Under the pieces are notes generated by a model, which did not search any database, was not told where the DNA came from, and saw only the letters and a program-made list of their open reading frames with translations. From contig CM035151.1 of NCBI GenBank assembly GCA_020205615.1, forward strand, positions 43,644,977-43,708,976: a stretch of DNA of 64,000 nt, in the 5' to 3' direction. Origin of the DNA: Panax quinquefolius. Taxonomy: Eukaryota; Streptophyta; Magnoliopsida; Apiales; Araliaceae. The position numbers and the translations under genes are program-made. Below, one piece after another: positions 9,473 to 22,086 of this stretch. The stretch's first letter is position 1. Each line of letters starts with the position of its first letter.

Positions 9473-12400
9473 GTCAGAAAATTCAGAACACCTGTTGAGC
9501 CATTGACAAAAGCTGGAGAATCCTCAGTAAAATTAAAGCCATCTCTTGAGACACCTCAAGAACTTGAATTAAAACCACTTCCAAAACATCTCAGGTACGC
9601 ATTTTTAAATAAAGATTCAAAGCTACCTGTGATTATTTCTTCTGCATTAACATCTTTTTAGGAAGAAAAACTGCTACGAGTGCTTTGAGAGTTTAAATCA
9701 GCTATTGGCTGGACCATAGCAGATATCAAAGGGATCAACCCTTCGTTTTGCATGCATAAGATCCTGATGGAAGATGAAAGTAAGTCGTCGGTTGAGCAAC
9801 AAAGGAGACTTAATCTGATAATGAAAGAAGTGGTTAAGAAAGAGGTACTTAAATGGCTGGATGCAGGTAGGACTGAGCAAAAAATGGGTATAAATGAATT
9901 ACCGAACCGAACCAAAATAATTTTATCAAAATATTCTAAAAATTTGGTTATTTTTAATATTTCGGTTATATCCGAATTATATTACGATTTTCGGTTAGTT
10001 TGTTCCGGTATCATTTTTGGGTTATTCGGTTAAACCGAATAACCGAACAAATCTTAGCCCACTAGCCCAGCCATTAATCATTTCTAATTCTCACTTCTTA
10101 GCCCAATTGCATAGTCATTCATTAATGACACACTTACCAAAGACTCAACCCACTAGCCCAACTATTAGTCATTAGCACTTTTCGGCCCACTAGCACTCAA
10201 CCCACTGCTTACAAACCATTAGTCATTTATAATTATCGAACTCTCGAGATCTCTCGGTCTCCAACTCTCTCACTCTCGATCTCTTAACTCTCTCACTCTC
10301 TACCAAACTCTTAAATCTCGTGTCGTTCCCTCTATCACCATGCATATCTCATTTCATCTTCCTGGTCTCCTCCTTGACAAGTCCAACTCATCTTTCTTTC
10401 TTGCACGACGGCGACGCATGGTGGAGACCACCAGCGAGGCAGTGACTTCAGATCTCACTTATCGACGACGTGAAGGCAGCGACTTCAGATCTCGTATGGT
10501 GGAGACCCCCTACAAATATGAAGGCCGGCGTTTATGGAAAATAACCAAAATGCCATAGGGGGAAGTAGTAGTATTGTTAATAAATTTATTTGAACAATTA
10601 GTATATACTCATTTATTATCATTATTACTCCTTTTTGTAGATTTATACATTTTACACAATTTTAAATTCAAATTTGTTATTCATAGTCATTTTTTTAACA
10701 CTTGAAGATAATGAGGTAAAGTTTTTATTTCATATTGAATCACAATTTTCTTATATTATAGGTTTATCAAAAAAATACTCCCGACTCTGCTAATTTTGAT
10801 GGGTGAGCCTTTTTCCATTTTTTGTTTTCTAATTTTGACAGGCAAATGAAATCAACCTGTAAATATATTTCTAAATTTCGATTATTACCCGAACAACCGA
10901 ATTGTAACTTCGGTTATTCGATAATTCGGTTATTCGGTTAATGGGTAATTCAGGTACTTGTTCGGATATCAAAAATAAACAAATTTCAGTTTTCGGTTAT
11001 AACCGAATAGCCTATTCGATTCGATTATAACCGAATGATCAGTCCTAGATGCAGGCATAATCTATCCTATCTCAGACAGCTTATGGGTGAGCCCAGTGCA
11101 GTGTGTACCGAAAAAGGGTGGCATGACCGTAGTGACTAATTAATAAGAATAATGAGTTGATTCCAACACGAACAGTGACAGGGTGGAGAGTCTGCATGGA
11201 CTACCGCAGGCTCAACAAAGCTACAAGGAAAGATCATTTCCCACTCACATTCATTGATCAGATGTTGGACAGATTAACAGGTCATGAGTACTATTGCCTT
11301 CTAGATGGATATTCGGGCTATAATCAAATTATGATAGCTCCAGAAGACTAGGAAAAGACAACTTTCACATGTCCTTACGGCACATTCGCCTTCAGAAGGA
11401 TGTCTTTCGAGTTGTGCAATGCTCCAACCACCTTTCCGAGATGCATGATGGCTATATTTTTAGATATGGCGGAGCAGAATGTGGAAGTATTTATGGATGA
11501 CTTCTCAGTCTTCGGGGACTCGTTTGATCTATGCCTTAAGAATTTGGTGATGGTTTTGAAGCGGTGTGTTGAAACAAATCTAGTACTGAACTGGGAAAAG
11601 TGCCATTTTATGGTACAAGAATGAATCATACTGGGACACAAAGTGTCGAAGAAGGGACTCGAGGTAGATAGGGCAAAGCTGGAAACTATAGAGAAATTGC
11701 CACCACCTACTTCGGTAAAAGGTTTTCACAGCTTTCTGGGATATGCAGGTTTCTACCGCAGATTCATCAAGGACTTCTCCAAGATAACTAAACCATTGTG
11801 CAGTTTATTGGAGAAGGATGCGCAGTTTAACTTTGATGTGGCTTGCATGTCGGCATTTGAGCACTTAAAAGGGAAATTAACATCAGCACCAAGTATTACT
11901 GCACCAGATTGGGATTTGCCATTTGAGCTGATGTGTGATGCTAGTGATTACGCCGTAGGGGCTGCTTTGGGGCAGAGGAAAGAGAAGATGTTTCATGTGA
12001 TTTATTATGCCAGCAAAACCCTTACAGATGCACAGTTGAACTACACCACCACAGAGAAAGAGTTATTGGCAGTGGTGTACGCCTTTGATAAATTTCGAGC
12101 ATATTTGATCGGCACAAAGGTGATAGTGTATACGGATCACGCAGCAATTCGACATTTAGTGGCGAAGAAGGATGCAAAGCCCCGGTTGATCAGATGGATT
12201 TTATTACTGCAGGAATTTGATTTGGAGATCAAAGACAGGAAGGGCACTGAAAACTAAGTGGCAGACCACTTAACTCGACTTGAGAATCCGGAAAGAGAGG
12301 CAGACGACAAGGTTTTAATCAATGAATCCTTTCCAGATGAGCAGTTGTTTGTGGTGAAAGGAGAAGTGTCATGGTTTGCAGACTACGCGAACTATTTGGT

Positions 12401-13656
12401 GAGTAAGATGGTACCTTCTGACTTGGTGGGTTATCAAAAGAAGAAATTTCTACATGATGTCAAATGGTATATATGGGATGAGCCTTATTTGTTTAAACAG
12501 TGTTCTGATCAAGTGATAAGAAGGTGTATTCCGTATAGCGAGACCGAGGGGATTCTGCAGGATTGTCACTCTACTGTGTATGGAGGTCACTATGGTGGTG
12601 AAAGAACAGCGGCTAGAATACTACAAGCAGGATTCTACTGGCCGACAATTTTCAAGGATGCATACAGTTTTGTCCAGCGGTGTGATAGATGTCAGCAAGT
12701 GGGGAACATCTCTGAAAGAAATGAAATGCCATTGAATACAATCCTTGAAGTAGAAATTTTTGATGTGTGGGGAATTGATTTCATGGGGCCTTTCGTTTCT
12801 TCCTGCGGAAATCTCTACATCCTGCTAGCCGTGGATTATGTCTCGAAGTGGGTAGAAGTGGCAGCTCTTCCGACAAATGATGCCAAGGTCATCCTCATAT
12901 TATTACACAGAAGTATCTTCACGAGGTTTGGGACTCCAAGTGCTATCATCAGTGACGAAGGCAGTCATTTCTGCAACAAGCAGTTTACAGCTTTGTTGGC
13001 CAAATATGGGGTGAACAATCGTATTGCTACAACATATCACCCACAAACGAATGGCCAAGCTAAAGTGTCGAATCGAGAAGTTAAGAGAATCCTGGAAAAA
13101 GTTGTGAATCCAACGACGAAGGACTGGTTGTTAAAATTGGATGATGCAGTATGGGATTATAGGACAGCATATAAGACGACATTGGGTATGTCACCTTTTC
13201 AGCTCGTGTATGGAAAAGCCTGTCACCTTCCAATGGAATTAGAGCATAAGGCATATTGGGCAATTCGAAAGCTCAATTTTGATTTGAAAGCTGTCGGGGA
13301 GAAATGCCTACTCCAACTCAATGAGTTGGATGAATTCAGATTACATGCATATGAGAATTCGAAGCTGTACAAGGAGAAGGTGAAGAAATAGCATGATCGA
13401 AAAATCATTGAGAGAGCTTTTGAACCGGGATAAAAGGTTTTGCTTTATAACTCCAGACTTAAATTTTTTTCTCGGGAAGCTAAAATCGAGGTGGTCAGGG
13501 CCATTTACAGTGAAGACTATTTTTTCGTATGGTGCAATTGAAGTATTCGGTACGTTGCCAGACAAGCCTTTTAAGGTGAATGGATAGCTCTTGAAGCATT
13601 ACTTTGGTGGTGAGGTAGACAGACAGAAAGTCGCCTCAATTCTTTCGTCGACATGA
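9473..13656 (+). pseudogene. pol: Athila pol: reverse transcriptase, RNase H, integrase
   Basis: The RT approach region (9473-9867) is interrupted by a hAT element and resumes at 11056 with IIYPISDSLWVSPVQ. Visible landmarks are VCMDYRRLNKATRKDHFPL (about 11187), CPYGTFAFRRM, and the catalytic FMDD at 11490-11501. RNase H follows with [12 protein letters not shown] (about 11935), [16 protein letters not shown] and [10 protein letters not shown]. Integrase has an HHCC finger ([10 protein letters not shown] to CDRCQQ, 12580-12700), the first Asp in [10 protein letters not shown], the second in IISDEGSHF, and the Glu in [10 protein letters not shown]. In-frame stops lie at 11349, 11622, 12255 and 13389, and the frame shifts near 13475. 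All catalytic residues remain readable, but no continuous protein can be made. Confidence 0.92.
9868..11047. mobile_element. hAT-type DNA transposon, non-autonomous, in Athila pol
   Basis: The 1180-bp insertion is bounded by an exact 8-bp duplication GATGCAGG (9860-9867 and 11048-11055). Its termini are TAGGACTGAGCA and the complement of TAGGACTGATCA. An 8-bp duplication with short imperfect TAGG-type ends is the hAT signature. Both ends are rich in CCGAAYAACCGAA-like motifs in opposite orientation (9890-10050 and 10880-11040). No transposase is recognisable. The middle (10080-10560) holds a CT-rich stretch and a short open frame at 10340-10558 of unknown origin, perhaps captured sequence. 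It splits the RT reading frame at LDAG, which resumes on the other side. Confidence 0.88.
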
Positions 13657-14345
13657 GCATCCGAGACAGTCAAGCTAATTGACTATAACTTAGCGCTTGA
13701 TGGGAGACAACCCATTATCTCTATCTCTATTTTCTTTTTATTTATTCAGTAGGGTATTTAGCTAGTTCATCTTTATTTCATTCTTAATAGATGGCTATGT
13801 TGAGCATAAGTTAGTGTGTAATAGAGCCTGCATTGGATAGTGTGTTAGTATTGTATAGAATTTACTTGTTCATTTATGCTTATTCCGGAGTTCACACATT
13901 GATACGGGTAAATGGTGTGATGTAGGTATCTTCAAGTAAAAATCTCACTGCTAGGCAGTTTGGGAGTAAACTAGCAAAGATGCAGTATCGTGGGGACCAC
14001 GGCCAAGCAACAATTTCAAAGATGAGACCGCAAGACCGCAGCGATATGCTTTCGCATCAGATTCTACTAACCACGCGCCATTCGTGCTGGCCATTTATTA
14101 AAACCTGGCGCGCGCCAGCGACATTAAGCGTGGAAAATCTTTTTAACTTTAAAAGCAAAAACCGAGTCGTGTTTTATTTGGTCTCTTACTTGCCATAATC
14201 ATAAGATTCCTAAGCTCTCCTCAAAGTTCATACCCACGAATCTCTCCCCTAGCATAAATCTTGGGTTTCTGCTTAGGTTGTGCAGCAGTAAGTTTGGTGG
14301 TACGCTCATCAAACAATTCATCTACATTCTCTCTATCATCCGCAC
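13657..14345 (+). other. Athila pol-ORF3 spacer
   Basis: This is non-coding sequence between integrase and the 3' reading frame. It contains an AGCGCTTGATGGGAGACAAC motif near 13695, a landmark commonly seen just after pol in Athila-group elements, and then A+T-rich text. No gene is supported; short open frames here are chance. Confidence 0.5.
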
Positions 14346-15509
14346 ATGGGTCCAAAAAAAGCACGCTCAATCTCCATCTCTTCTTCATCAGCATCCTCCT
14401 TCAATAACCAAGAAGAGGATGTCATGGACCATAGGAAATTTTCAGTTTGGAGGCCCAGCAGGACTATTATTGGATTGTGGCCAAACCTTTTTGTGAAGGA
14501 ACGGGGACTTCTACCTGAGAAGCAAGATGGCCAACTCTGGTATATGATATGAGAAAGAGGCTGGGTTGGCTTGACTGCATCTCCTATGCCTATCCCCATG
14601 GGGATTGTTCGAGAATTCTATACGAATGCTAAGGAAATGATAATAGCAGGAATAACGCTGGTTCGAGGAGAGCATGTGGATTTTTGACCTCCAGCGATCA
14701 GAGCAGTTTTCAACATACATGATGCCCCACCCATCGGGTCTGCTAATTGGGTAGAATGGGCACATTTAGAAACGGATCTCGCAGTAGTGATTGTTGAATT
14801 GTGTATTTTGGGCACCAAATGGAAGTATAAGGCAGGGACAACTGAGCCAAAATCTTTTCCATCGTCCGCCTTGAATCGATATGCCAAAGCGTGGAATCTG
14901 TTTATCTGTGCCAAGCTAGTTCCGTCAGCTCACCACCATGCAATAACCACTGAGCGTGCTATTATTTTGTGGGGCATTATCAAAGGCAAGTACATTGATG
15001 TAGGCCATTTAATTCATCAAAACATGTTGCGTTATATGCAGGGGAGTGCTACTGGGAGTATTTCGCATGCATCTGTGGTAACCATGCTCTGTACCCAACA
15101 AGGAGTCCCATGGAATAATGAGCAGCTGCAGAAACCGAGCCACGACATCACTCATGCTACTATTGCCAAATTCAAGGATTGGACGGGCGATGAACCACAT
15201 CCGCGAGGATTAGGTTTTATTATTCAGCGTACTTTCCCAGAGCCATCACAGCAGCCACCTCAGACAGATGAGGCAGGCCCGTCCACGTAAGCACCTGCTG
15301 CCCATGGTGATCGCTAACTCCGAAGGTTGGAGCGAAAAGTCGATGCCATGTACGATAATTTCGGCACGTTTACGACGGGACTCACGAGGGCCTTGGCCGA
15401 AGCTTTTGCGCATCAAAAAACGACGCTAGTGTGGCCTCAGTTCGGGACAACAGTGCCATATCCACCACCAGATTCACCACCCGAGGAGGGTGGTACCACT
15501 GATCATTAG
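14346..15509 (+). pseudogene. Athila ORF3: putative plant transposon protein domain, broken
   Basis: About 388 codons lie in a single frame from ATG 14346 (MGPKKARSISISSSSAS) to the TAG at 15507, with stops at 14550, 14685, 15288 and about 15315. A Ser-rich N-terminus is followed by IVREFYTNAKEMIIAGITLV. The central domain includes LNRYAKAWNLFICAKLVPSA, then ERAIILWGIIKGKYIDVGHL, and MLCTQQGVPW. The tail is Pro-rich (PYPPPDSPPEEGG). The pattern matches the 'putative plant transposon protein' domain that often follows pol in Athila-like elements, in the position where some relatives carry an env-like gene. I see no signal peptide or clear transmembrane segment. Its function is unknown. Confidence 0.65.
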
Positions 15510-16684
15510 GGGAGTTTTTCGTTACCCTTTACCTTCATTCAATGGGGCATTGAATATTATAAGTTTGGGGGTATTGGGGTAGTAGTATAGTTGCATGTAG
15601 TTTTTGCATGATTAGTTTAATGTTTGCATCATATAGTTTATTTTTGCATAGAGTTGCATGTTTATTTGTATGTTCATTTTTAGTATTGCATGTCTCACAG
15701 TTCTTGTCGTATGGAAATTTTTGTCTAGCCGATGATGATAGTGAATTTTTGAAAGATGTTTGAGTATGTTGGATAACATGAACCTAGCTATAACGTTTTA
15801 CACGATTAAATTCATGTTGCTATTTAATTACTTTCGGTTTGCACGAACGTGTTCACAATCACTTGTAGGTATAAGAATTGCGTGTTGCATTGCTCGATAG
15901 AAAATGTAGTTTTAAAAAGGGAAATATTTGGAAAGTGAACTTAGACGGTTTAAAACATTGATTTTTAAACTTTGGGAAAACATGGGTATCTATGTATAAA
16001 AATAAAAAATAAAAATAGTAATAACGTGACTAGTCTTATTTCGGGGCCCTGGCTACTTGAGTAAGTACGCCCGAGGGGATTGTCTCTACACCTAGCGCCC
16101 TAAGGTCTTTCATGGTCTGGGAGTCGTTGGTTGAAAGTTCACTAAGGGGTAGCAGTGTTGCCTAATGGAGTAAGACATTGCACAGTCATGTGAATCAAAA
16201 AAGAGAAAAAGAAAAGGAAAATAGCAATAAACACCGCGAGAAAGTGCGAAAATCGCCCTCGTGAGTAAAAATAAAGTAGTTAAGCCCATTGTTGAACCTC
16301 AGTTTATTTTGATATGTTGGAATAATCTTCGTTGTAGATGTATACATGAGTCTTGATTTAAACTATAATTTTCTATTTTGAGCAATTTAGTATGTGTATT
16401 CTTTGCTTAAATCAAGTTTTGGTGAACATAACACACACACACAGCATATCTATAGCATTTATGAATTATCTAGTGTACGACATTATGCCTATAGTTTGGT
16501 TTGAATCTGTATTCTTGAACCTGGAAAAATTCGTTGAGGCATTTTGGACTGAATTTCTGTGATAGCTGGAACAATGTGAGACTAGTTACATCATAATTTA
16601 GTTGTATAGTAATATAGCTGCATTTTCATTATTCATTAGTATGCATTGCTTGAGGGCAAGCAACAGTTCAAGTTTGGGGGTATT
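15510..16684 (+). other. Athila 3' untranslated region with polypurine tract
   Basis: No gene is supported here. The stretch contains a purine-rich AAAGAGAAAAAGAAAAGG run near 16200, a short AC repeat near 16435, and, directly before the 3' LTR, AGTTCAAGTTTGGGGGTATT (16665-16684). The last is the plus-strand primer tract of this clade. A very similar AAGTTTGGGGGTATT also occurs near 15563. Confidence 0.7.
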
Positions 16685-18255
16685 TGATAAGTGGGTTTTA
16701 CACCTACTTATTGGATAACAATTCACGCGAACTGTGTCCATCTCAAGTACATTTTAGTGTGTTTTTAGTTGCATTTCATGATATTTTGCATTGCATTTAC
16801 TTAAAACTCCTTTTGGTGAAAAAGTGCAGGAAACGACCTAATTTGGTGGAATTAGAGGGCACAAGGCGAATAGACACATGAAGCGAGGTACAAGCCGGGA
16901 TATGCGTGGCATGAGGATCAAGGAGCAGAAGACTAAGCGTGGATGGACAAAGGAAGGAGCAGCAGAATAAATCAGTTGCAGCAGTAATACCAGAACTCAA
17001 CATTGCAGAAGCTACGCGGCAGAACAAGCTTGGGAACGCGCGCCCGCACTAGCACCCGGCTAGACAACATGACACAGTAAAAGTTGTGAGCCTACGCGAG
17101 GATTACACTGGGGGAGCGCGCGGCCGCGCGCGATGCTTATTTGTTTTATTTTAATTTTTAATTAAAAGGGTTGTAATTGGTTTAAAACGATTTCTGACTG
17201 GTGTTAGAGGAATTATTCAGTTTTATGTATTTTCATTTTTCGTAACTAGGGTTTACACGCTGAGAGAGATTCCAACATAGAAGGAAGCCTAAACTCTACT
17301 TTTTCTAATCCTTCTTAGGATTCTCTATCAGTGTGGATTTTTATTAGTAGTTGTTGGATCTATATGAGGATTTGAACGTTAATAGTGGATTATAGTCAGC
17401 AATTGGTTTGATCGTTTCTATCTTTCATCTTTCAATTGTTTGCGTATTAGCCATGTTTAGCTTTGATCCCATAATGGCTTTTGGTTCAGTCATGAACTAA
17501 ACTCCATTATGGGATTCTAACGGATTTTAATATATAGTTTGGTTGCATGCTTGAATGCTGGATTGTTTTACATATCATATGGGATTTCTATCATGATTGT
17601 TTTGCGCGTATGAATGCTTGATCACCATTCGTCTTTAGTACTTGTATGGAATTGACAATGAACATGCAAGTATGGATTGTAATCATGATAGCATACGTAT
17701 ATGGGGTTATTTTGTATGGCTTGTGTATTTCGTGAATCAAATAGACATATATTATTTCACCGTATGAGTTAGAATAAGGGCTTATACTTAAATTCAATAT
17801 GATTGCAATTTCACATAGATATATAGTGATTTTGGTTATATTGATGATTACATAGAGTCTATCGCTTGTGGATGCTGTGTAAGTAGGTCATAGTGCATTG
17901 AAAAATGGCTATGACTCTTTTAGTGCTCTTGGCTACTTTCCTGTGATATGTGAACAATTCTTGCATGATAATGGTGATTGGATGAAATATTAAATGAAAT
18001 TAGAGTCCCATTACTTTCAGATTTGATTTATTACATCTTTATTACTGGTTTAGTCGTTATTGGCAATTAGTGTAATTCACCAATCATATTCATTAGTTTG
18101 AGCATATGAATATAGCGATTTAATTGATGCATGGTAATTTAAATTAAACAACTTTCCCTGTGGGATCGATACTTTACTTGCTCTGTATTACTTGTTGACA
18201 CATGTATGCTTGCATGAGTTAGAGCTCTTTTGTTAGAACTAAAAAAGAGGCAACA
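16685..18255 (+). repeat. 3' LTR of Athila element
   Basis: This LTR is 1571 bp, starting TGATAAGTGGG and ending GAGGCAACA as in the 5' copy. The right target duplication ACTGG follows at 18256-18260, after which the interrupted LTR of element B resumes. Confidence 0.92.
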
Positions 18256-18260
18256 ACTGG

Positions 18261-20639
18261 GAGTTTCAATACAAATATTTTCTCGTAGACAATATCCAAA
18301 CTCAAATAAAGTCCTCATTACAAATATTTTCACACTATTTTATATAATAGTGAGGACTACTATAGTAACTATCTTGGACCATCACTCTATTCCCCGACTA
18401 GTCCCGATATATTTTCATTTTCTGAATAGAACAACGAAAGAAAAGGGTGAGCTCAACGAGCCAGTAAAGAATATTATGACTAAGTTAATATAGAACAAAT
18501 TATCCTTAGTCCTCAACAGGAAAATAATCTTATAGAATACAATAGACAACAAGTTTAGATCAAAAATTGCAACGAAAATAACAATCCATTAAAAGAGTCA
18601 AGTAGAGCATGATGTCTTTTATCTTCTATGATTTAAAATTTTATCATCAATATTTTATTCATGTAACACCAATCAATAATTATTTCCAATCAACGAATTA
18701 TCTATGCACTACGGGCCAAAGATAATCGTTTGTATCACCAATAGTCATGATCATGCCAAACACTTGTCCATTTATGTACTACGGGCCAAAGAGGACTTTT
18801 ACCACAATATAAGCATAAGGATGATGACAATGATATAAAGAATGTATCAAGTGAGATCAAGGATAAATATTAGAGATTTATAATTTAATTTATCCAGATT
18901 TCAAGAATGTCCAAATTGTCAACATGATCACCAATTGTGGAGTAAAATTCAAGAATAAGATTCATATATCAAAGATAATTTGGACAGAAAAAGAAAATAA
19001 TTTTGTTATGAATAGTACTCTGGCATGAATAATACCCCGGATAAATAGTACCCTGACATGAATAGTACCCCAGATGAATAGATTAAAATTTAATATGAAA
19101 GTTCATACCAATATTCCAGTGAAATGATATTAGATGAAGCGCAAACTATTAAGGATATTCTACTAATTTTAGGTATTTTTACCATTTAATAATTAAGTTA
19201 TGGAAACAAACAATAATTTCGTACCATATATGGAGAAATATGAAAGAAAATGATACCCCTTGACGAGTACAAAATAAATGATATCCCATATGAGTATGAA
19301 AGAATATACGAAACTGCAAATGAATTTTCACCCGTGATGCTGTAATCCGCGTAGACAGATCATTTACATAACTTAATAAAGAATGAATACGAAGGGTTAT
19401 TCACCAGGCATGCGGTAATCCGCATAGACAGATTATTCTCACAGATTAATAATTAAGGAATAGAATGACAACCCTTATGAGTATGAAGAAAATAACATCA
19501 TTTACCTTAATAAAAGACTAGATGTTGCACTAGTGTAGTAGCAGAACTTTGTGTTGGTGGTGTGTACTTACTTCTCGAATACTCTTCGTTTTTCTCTCTT
19601 ATTCTCTCTCTATAGCTTTAGTAAATTGGTGAGAATGAAGGAAGAAATGAGCTTCTATTTATAGAAGAATTCTAGCTTGGGTCTTGCAATGTGAAGAGGT
19701 AAGTGACTTGATGCCTTGTAATATGAAAATAAGGCAAGTGGTTTGACGCCTATAATGTGAAAAGGCAAGTGGTTTGACTTCTGGTTAAGGCAAGTACTAT
19801 TATGGGTCCCAAGAAGAAGCCAAACTTATAACAAATGTCTCATGACAAACCCCTCTATTTATATCAAAAATTGAATAAATATTTACCACAATTCACTTAT
19901 CTTCAATCAACACATTTTTTAATCTTTCAACAATTATTCATCATTAATATTATAACTCATAATATTGACAACCGGATCGTTCTCAAGAAAGAGGGGGCTT
20001 TCCGATAAGGATTTTTTCTTACTGGTGCGCAATTAAAAAACCTAACCCCTTTCCTCGACGAAACTTTCTAGACATTGTCAATAATCTAATTATAATATGA
20101 GTAATTGTATCATTTCAATTATGGATTTAACAATATAAAATAATGTGTAAATGCTACGGTAATAATTATTGAATCAATAATATTAGATATTATGCAGCAA
20201 CCACTGTGACAATTATTGAATACTGAGTGACTTCTTACATAAGAATAAATGATCAGAGATATTGTGCAATACCGTGTGCTACTGTGTAATACCGCATTTC
20301 ACTATGGAACAACACGTATTAATGTACTTTTATCACCGGGTATTTTAACAGTTTAACGGTAAAAGTTCCGCCGTTAATTTTTAGAAAACTTATTTTTTAT
20401 CGTTTTCTTCATCCGATAGTTATTCAGTTATGGGGCCCACCAATGATTGTGTCATTGTACGAATATTTCCTGACAAAAAAATATTCCCTGAGAAAATGAA
20501 TATTTTATGACAACTTATTTACTTTGTAAAATTTTCATATATCACTCATAACTGTAACATTTATTAAATCAATACCTTACTATTTAGAATAATATATAAA
20601 GAAAATCAATTCTTATTCATAAAAAGTTGGGGTCTTACA
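18261..20639 (-). repeat. LTR of element B, right piece
   Basis: This is the continuation of the LTR broken at 5297. With the left piece it totals about 2.5 kb, in line with the 2.6-2.75 kb of the sister LTRs. A CTATAAATAG box (complement) lies at 19655-19664. The minus-strand start TGTAAGACCCCAAC lies at 20639. From 19901 onward the sequence is also the LTR segment of array unit 1. Confidence 0.82.
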
Positions 20640-22086
20640 CTATATATTTTATGTGGAACTCTATTTAAAATATAATTTGCGAGTAAAGACAAAGATTATC
20701 CCCACATATTAGATGGTAAACCAGAACTAATTAACATAACATTTATCATATCTTTAGTGTTCTATTTTTTTAACGCGACTCCATTGGACTGTGGAGAGTA
20801 AGAAAGAGAAGTTTCATGTATAATTCTATTTAGTTCACAATTTTTTTTAAGACTTCCTAAATCATATTCACCTTTAAGATCGGATCTAAGTCTTTTAATT
20901 TTTCTTTCTAACTAATTTTCAACTTCTGCTTTATATTTAATAAATATTTCTTCCGCTTGATCTTTAGAGGAAAGTAGATAAATTTAAGTATATCTAGACA
21001 TATCATCCACAAAATAAATATAATATTTCTTACCACCTCTACTCGTAGTATTTTTAAAATCAGCTAGATCATTGTGAATTAATTCAAGAAGCTCAGTTTT
21101 TCTTTCAACACTTTTAAAAGGTTTCTTAGCATGTTTTATTTCCACACAAATTTCACATTTATTAAACTCGGTATTAGCAAGATTAGGTATAAGCTCAAGT
21201 TGTTTCAATTTTTTAATAGATGCCACATTCCCATGTCCTAATCTAGCATGCCACATATCCAAATATTCATCAATATAAGCAAAAGAAGCATTCTTATTAT
21301 TTAAAGAAGATTGTTGGTTGTGCTTCAAAATTCTTAGTTTTGGCAAAGTCTCACATTGCCTATTTTGAGAACCTTTCTTGTGTATATTAGTACATTATGG
21401 TGTGCGCTTAGTAACATGGTTGAGGAAAAAGTGATGGGCTCGCGCACATGAGGATGACTAAGGATTTGGGTTGGGCAAAGCTTGGATCTTGGACTTCCGA
21501 TCAGAAAAACTTAGTGCGTGTGTGCACGCATTACGCCCGCACAGGGGGGGTGTCGATCTGGTTGATTATGCCTCGCGGGTGTAGCCCACTGTTTTGCTAA
21601 AATCCCTAACATATATTTTATTATTATATTTACTTAAGCCGCAAATAAATTATTATATTTACTTAAGCCGTAAACCTAGCCCAACGTTCAAAAATTATTC
21701 GAAATGTTCACCACGCCCTGTTCTTTTCTCTCCGATGTTCTCCATAACGTCAATTTTCTCTCTCCAATGTTCACCACTAACACATATATTTTTCCTTCTA
21801 TAAAAATAAGCATAATCTTAAAAGTTGATACTTATATCAATTTACGATTCTTCTTTTCTAAAATACTATTATGTTGTTGTTCTTGAGTTTGGGCAATCCA
21901 CATAGACAAGTTCAAAGTCTTCTTCTGTGAGTACACACAATTGGTGGCTTCATCGTTGAATCCTGGAGGGTGACTTTTGGGAACCCGTCTGTACCTAAGA
22001 TTATAACATGTGGGGCGTAATCTTTTTAGGACATGATAGCTTTGCTAGCCTCGATTTCTAGATAAGTTGTTCCAATTTTACAGTTT
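19901..22086. repeat. Array unit 1
   Basis: LTR part 19901-20639, integrase part 20640-21346, copia LTR/leader part 21347-22086. Its LTR part is continuous with the rest of LTR B, so this is the founding left copy. Confidence 0.9.
20640..21346 (-). pseudogene. copia integrase fragment, unit 1
   Basis: From the right it reads LPKLRILKHNQQ, then the pre-integrase motif DMWHARLGHGNVASI, the CEICVEIKHAKKPF segment, HNDLADF (first catalytic Asp region) and YIYFVDDMSRYT. A CAA-to-TAA change gives a stop just after YT (20984). The SYSPQSNGVA and downstream NRTLKDM motifs are still visible to 20640, where LTR B cuts it. RT is absent. Confidence 0.82.

Larger units (their letters stand above)
5298..18255 (+). 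mobile_element. Full-length Athila-like Ty3/gypsy retrotransposon (about 13 kb)
   Basis: The 12,958-bp element has LTRs at 5298-6872 and 16685-18255. Between them lie a TGACGCCGTTGCCGGGGA primer site, gag, protease, RT/RNase H/integrase, an extra 3' reading frame and a polypurine tract ending AAGTTTGGGGGTATT. The target duplication is GCTGG/ACTGG. The gag, pol and primer-site types are those of the Athila clade. The frame is mostly preserved, but it is broken by nonsense changes, several frameshifts and a 1180-bp hAT insertion in pol, so the copy is non-autonomous. It sits inside the LTR of element B and is younger than B. Confidence 0.93.
4794..20639 (-). mobile_element. Element B: related Tekay-like element, 5' end only, split by Athila
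   Basis: Running leftward from 20639 are a 5' LTR (20639 to 5170, interrupted at 5298-18255 by the Athila element), a canonical primer site (5156-5167), a leader, and the start of gag, which is cut at 4794 by insertion of element A. The rest of B would lie beyond A's far end, outside the window. The right edge at 20640 joins a minus-strand copia integrase fragment, so B inserted into a copia element. The first 739 bp of its LTR (19901-20639) also form the first LTR segment of the tandem array. Confidence 0.8.

Noticed and set aside
10340..10558. Possible gene within the hAT insertion
   Set aside because: A 72-codon frame with no recognisable motif. It could be captured sequence, but nothing supports a gene.
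20640..22086. Array units as tandem copies of one normal retrotransposon sharing LTRs
   Set aside because: The two coding remnants are in opposite orientation and from different superfamilies, and only the first 0.74 kb of the gypsy LTR is included.
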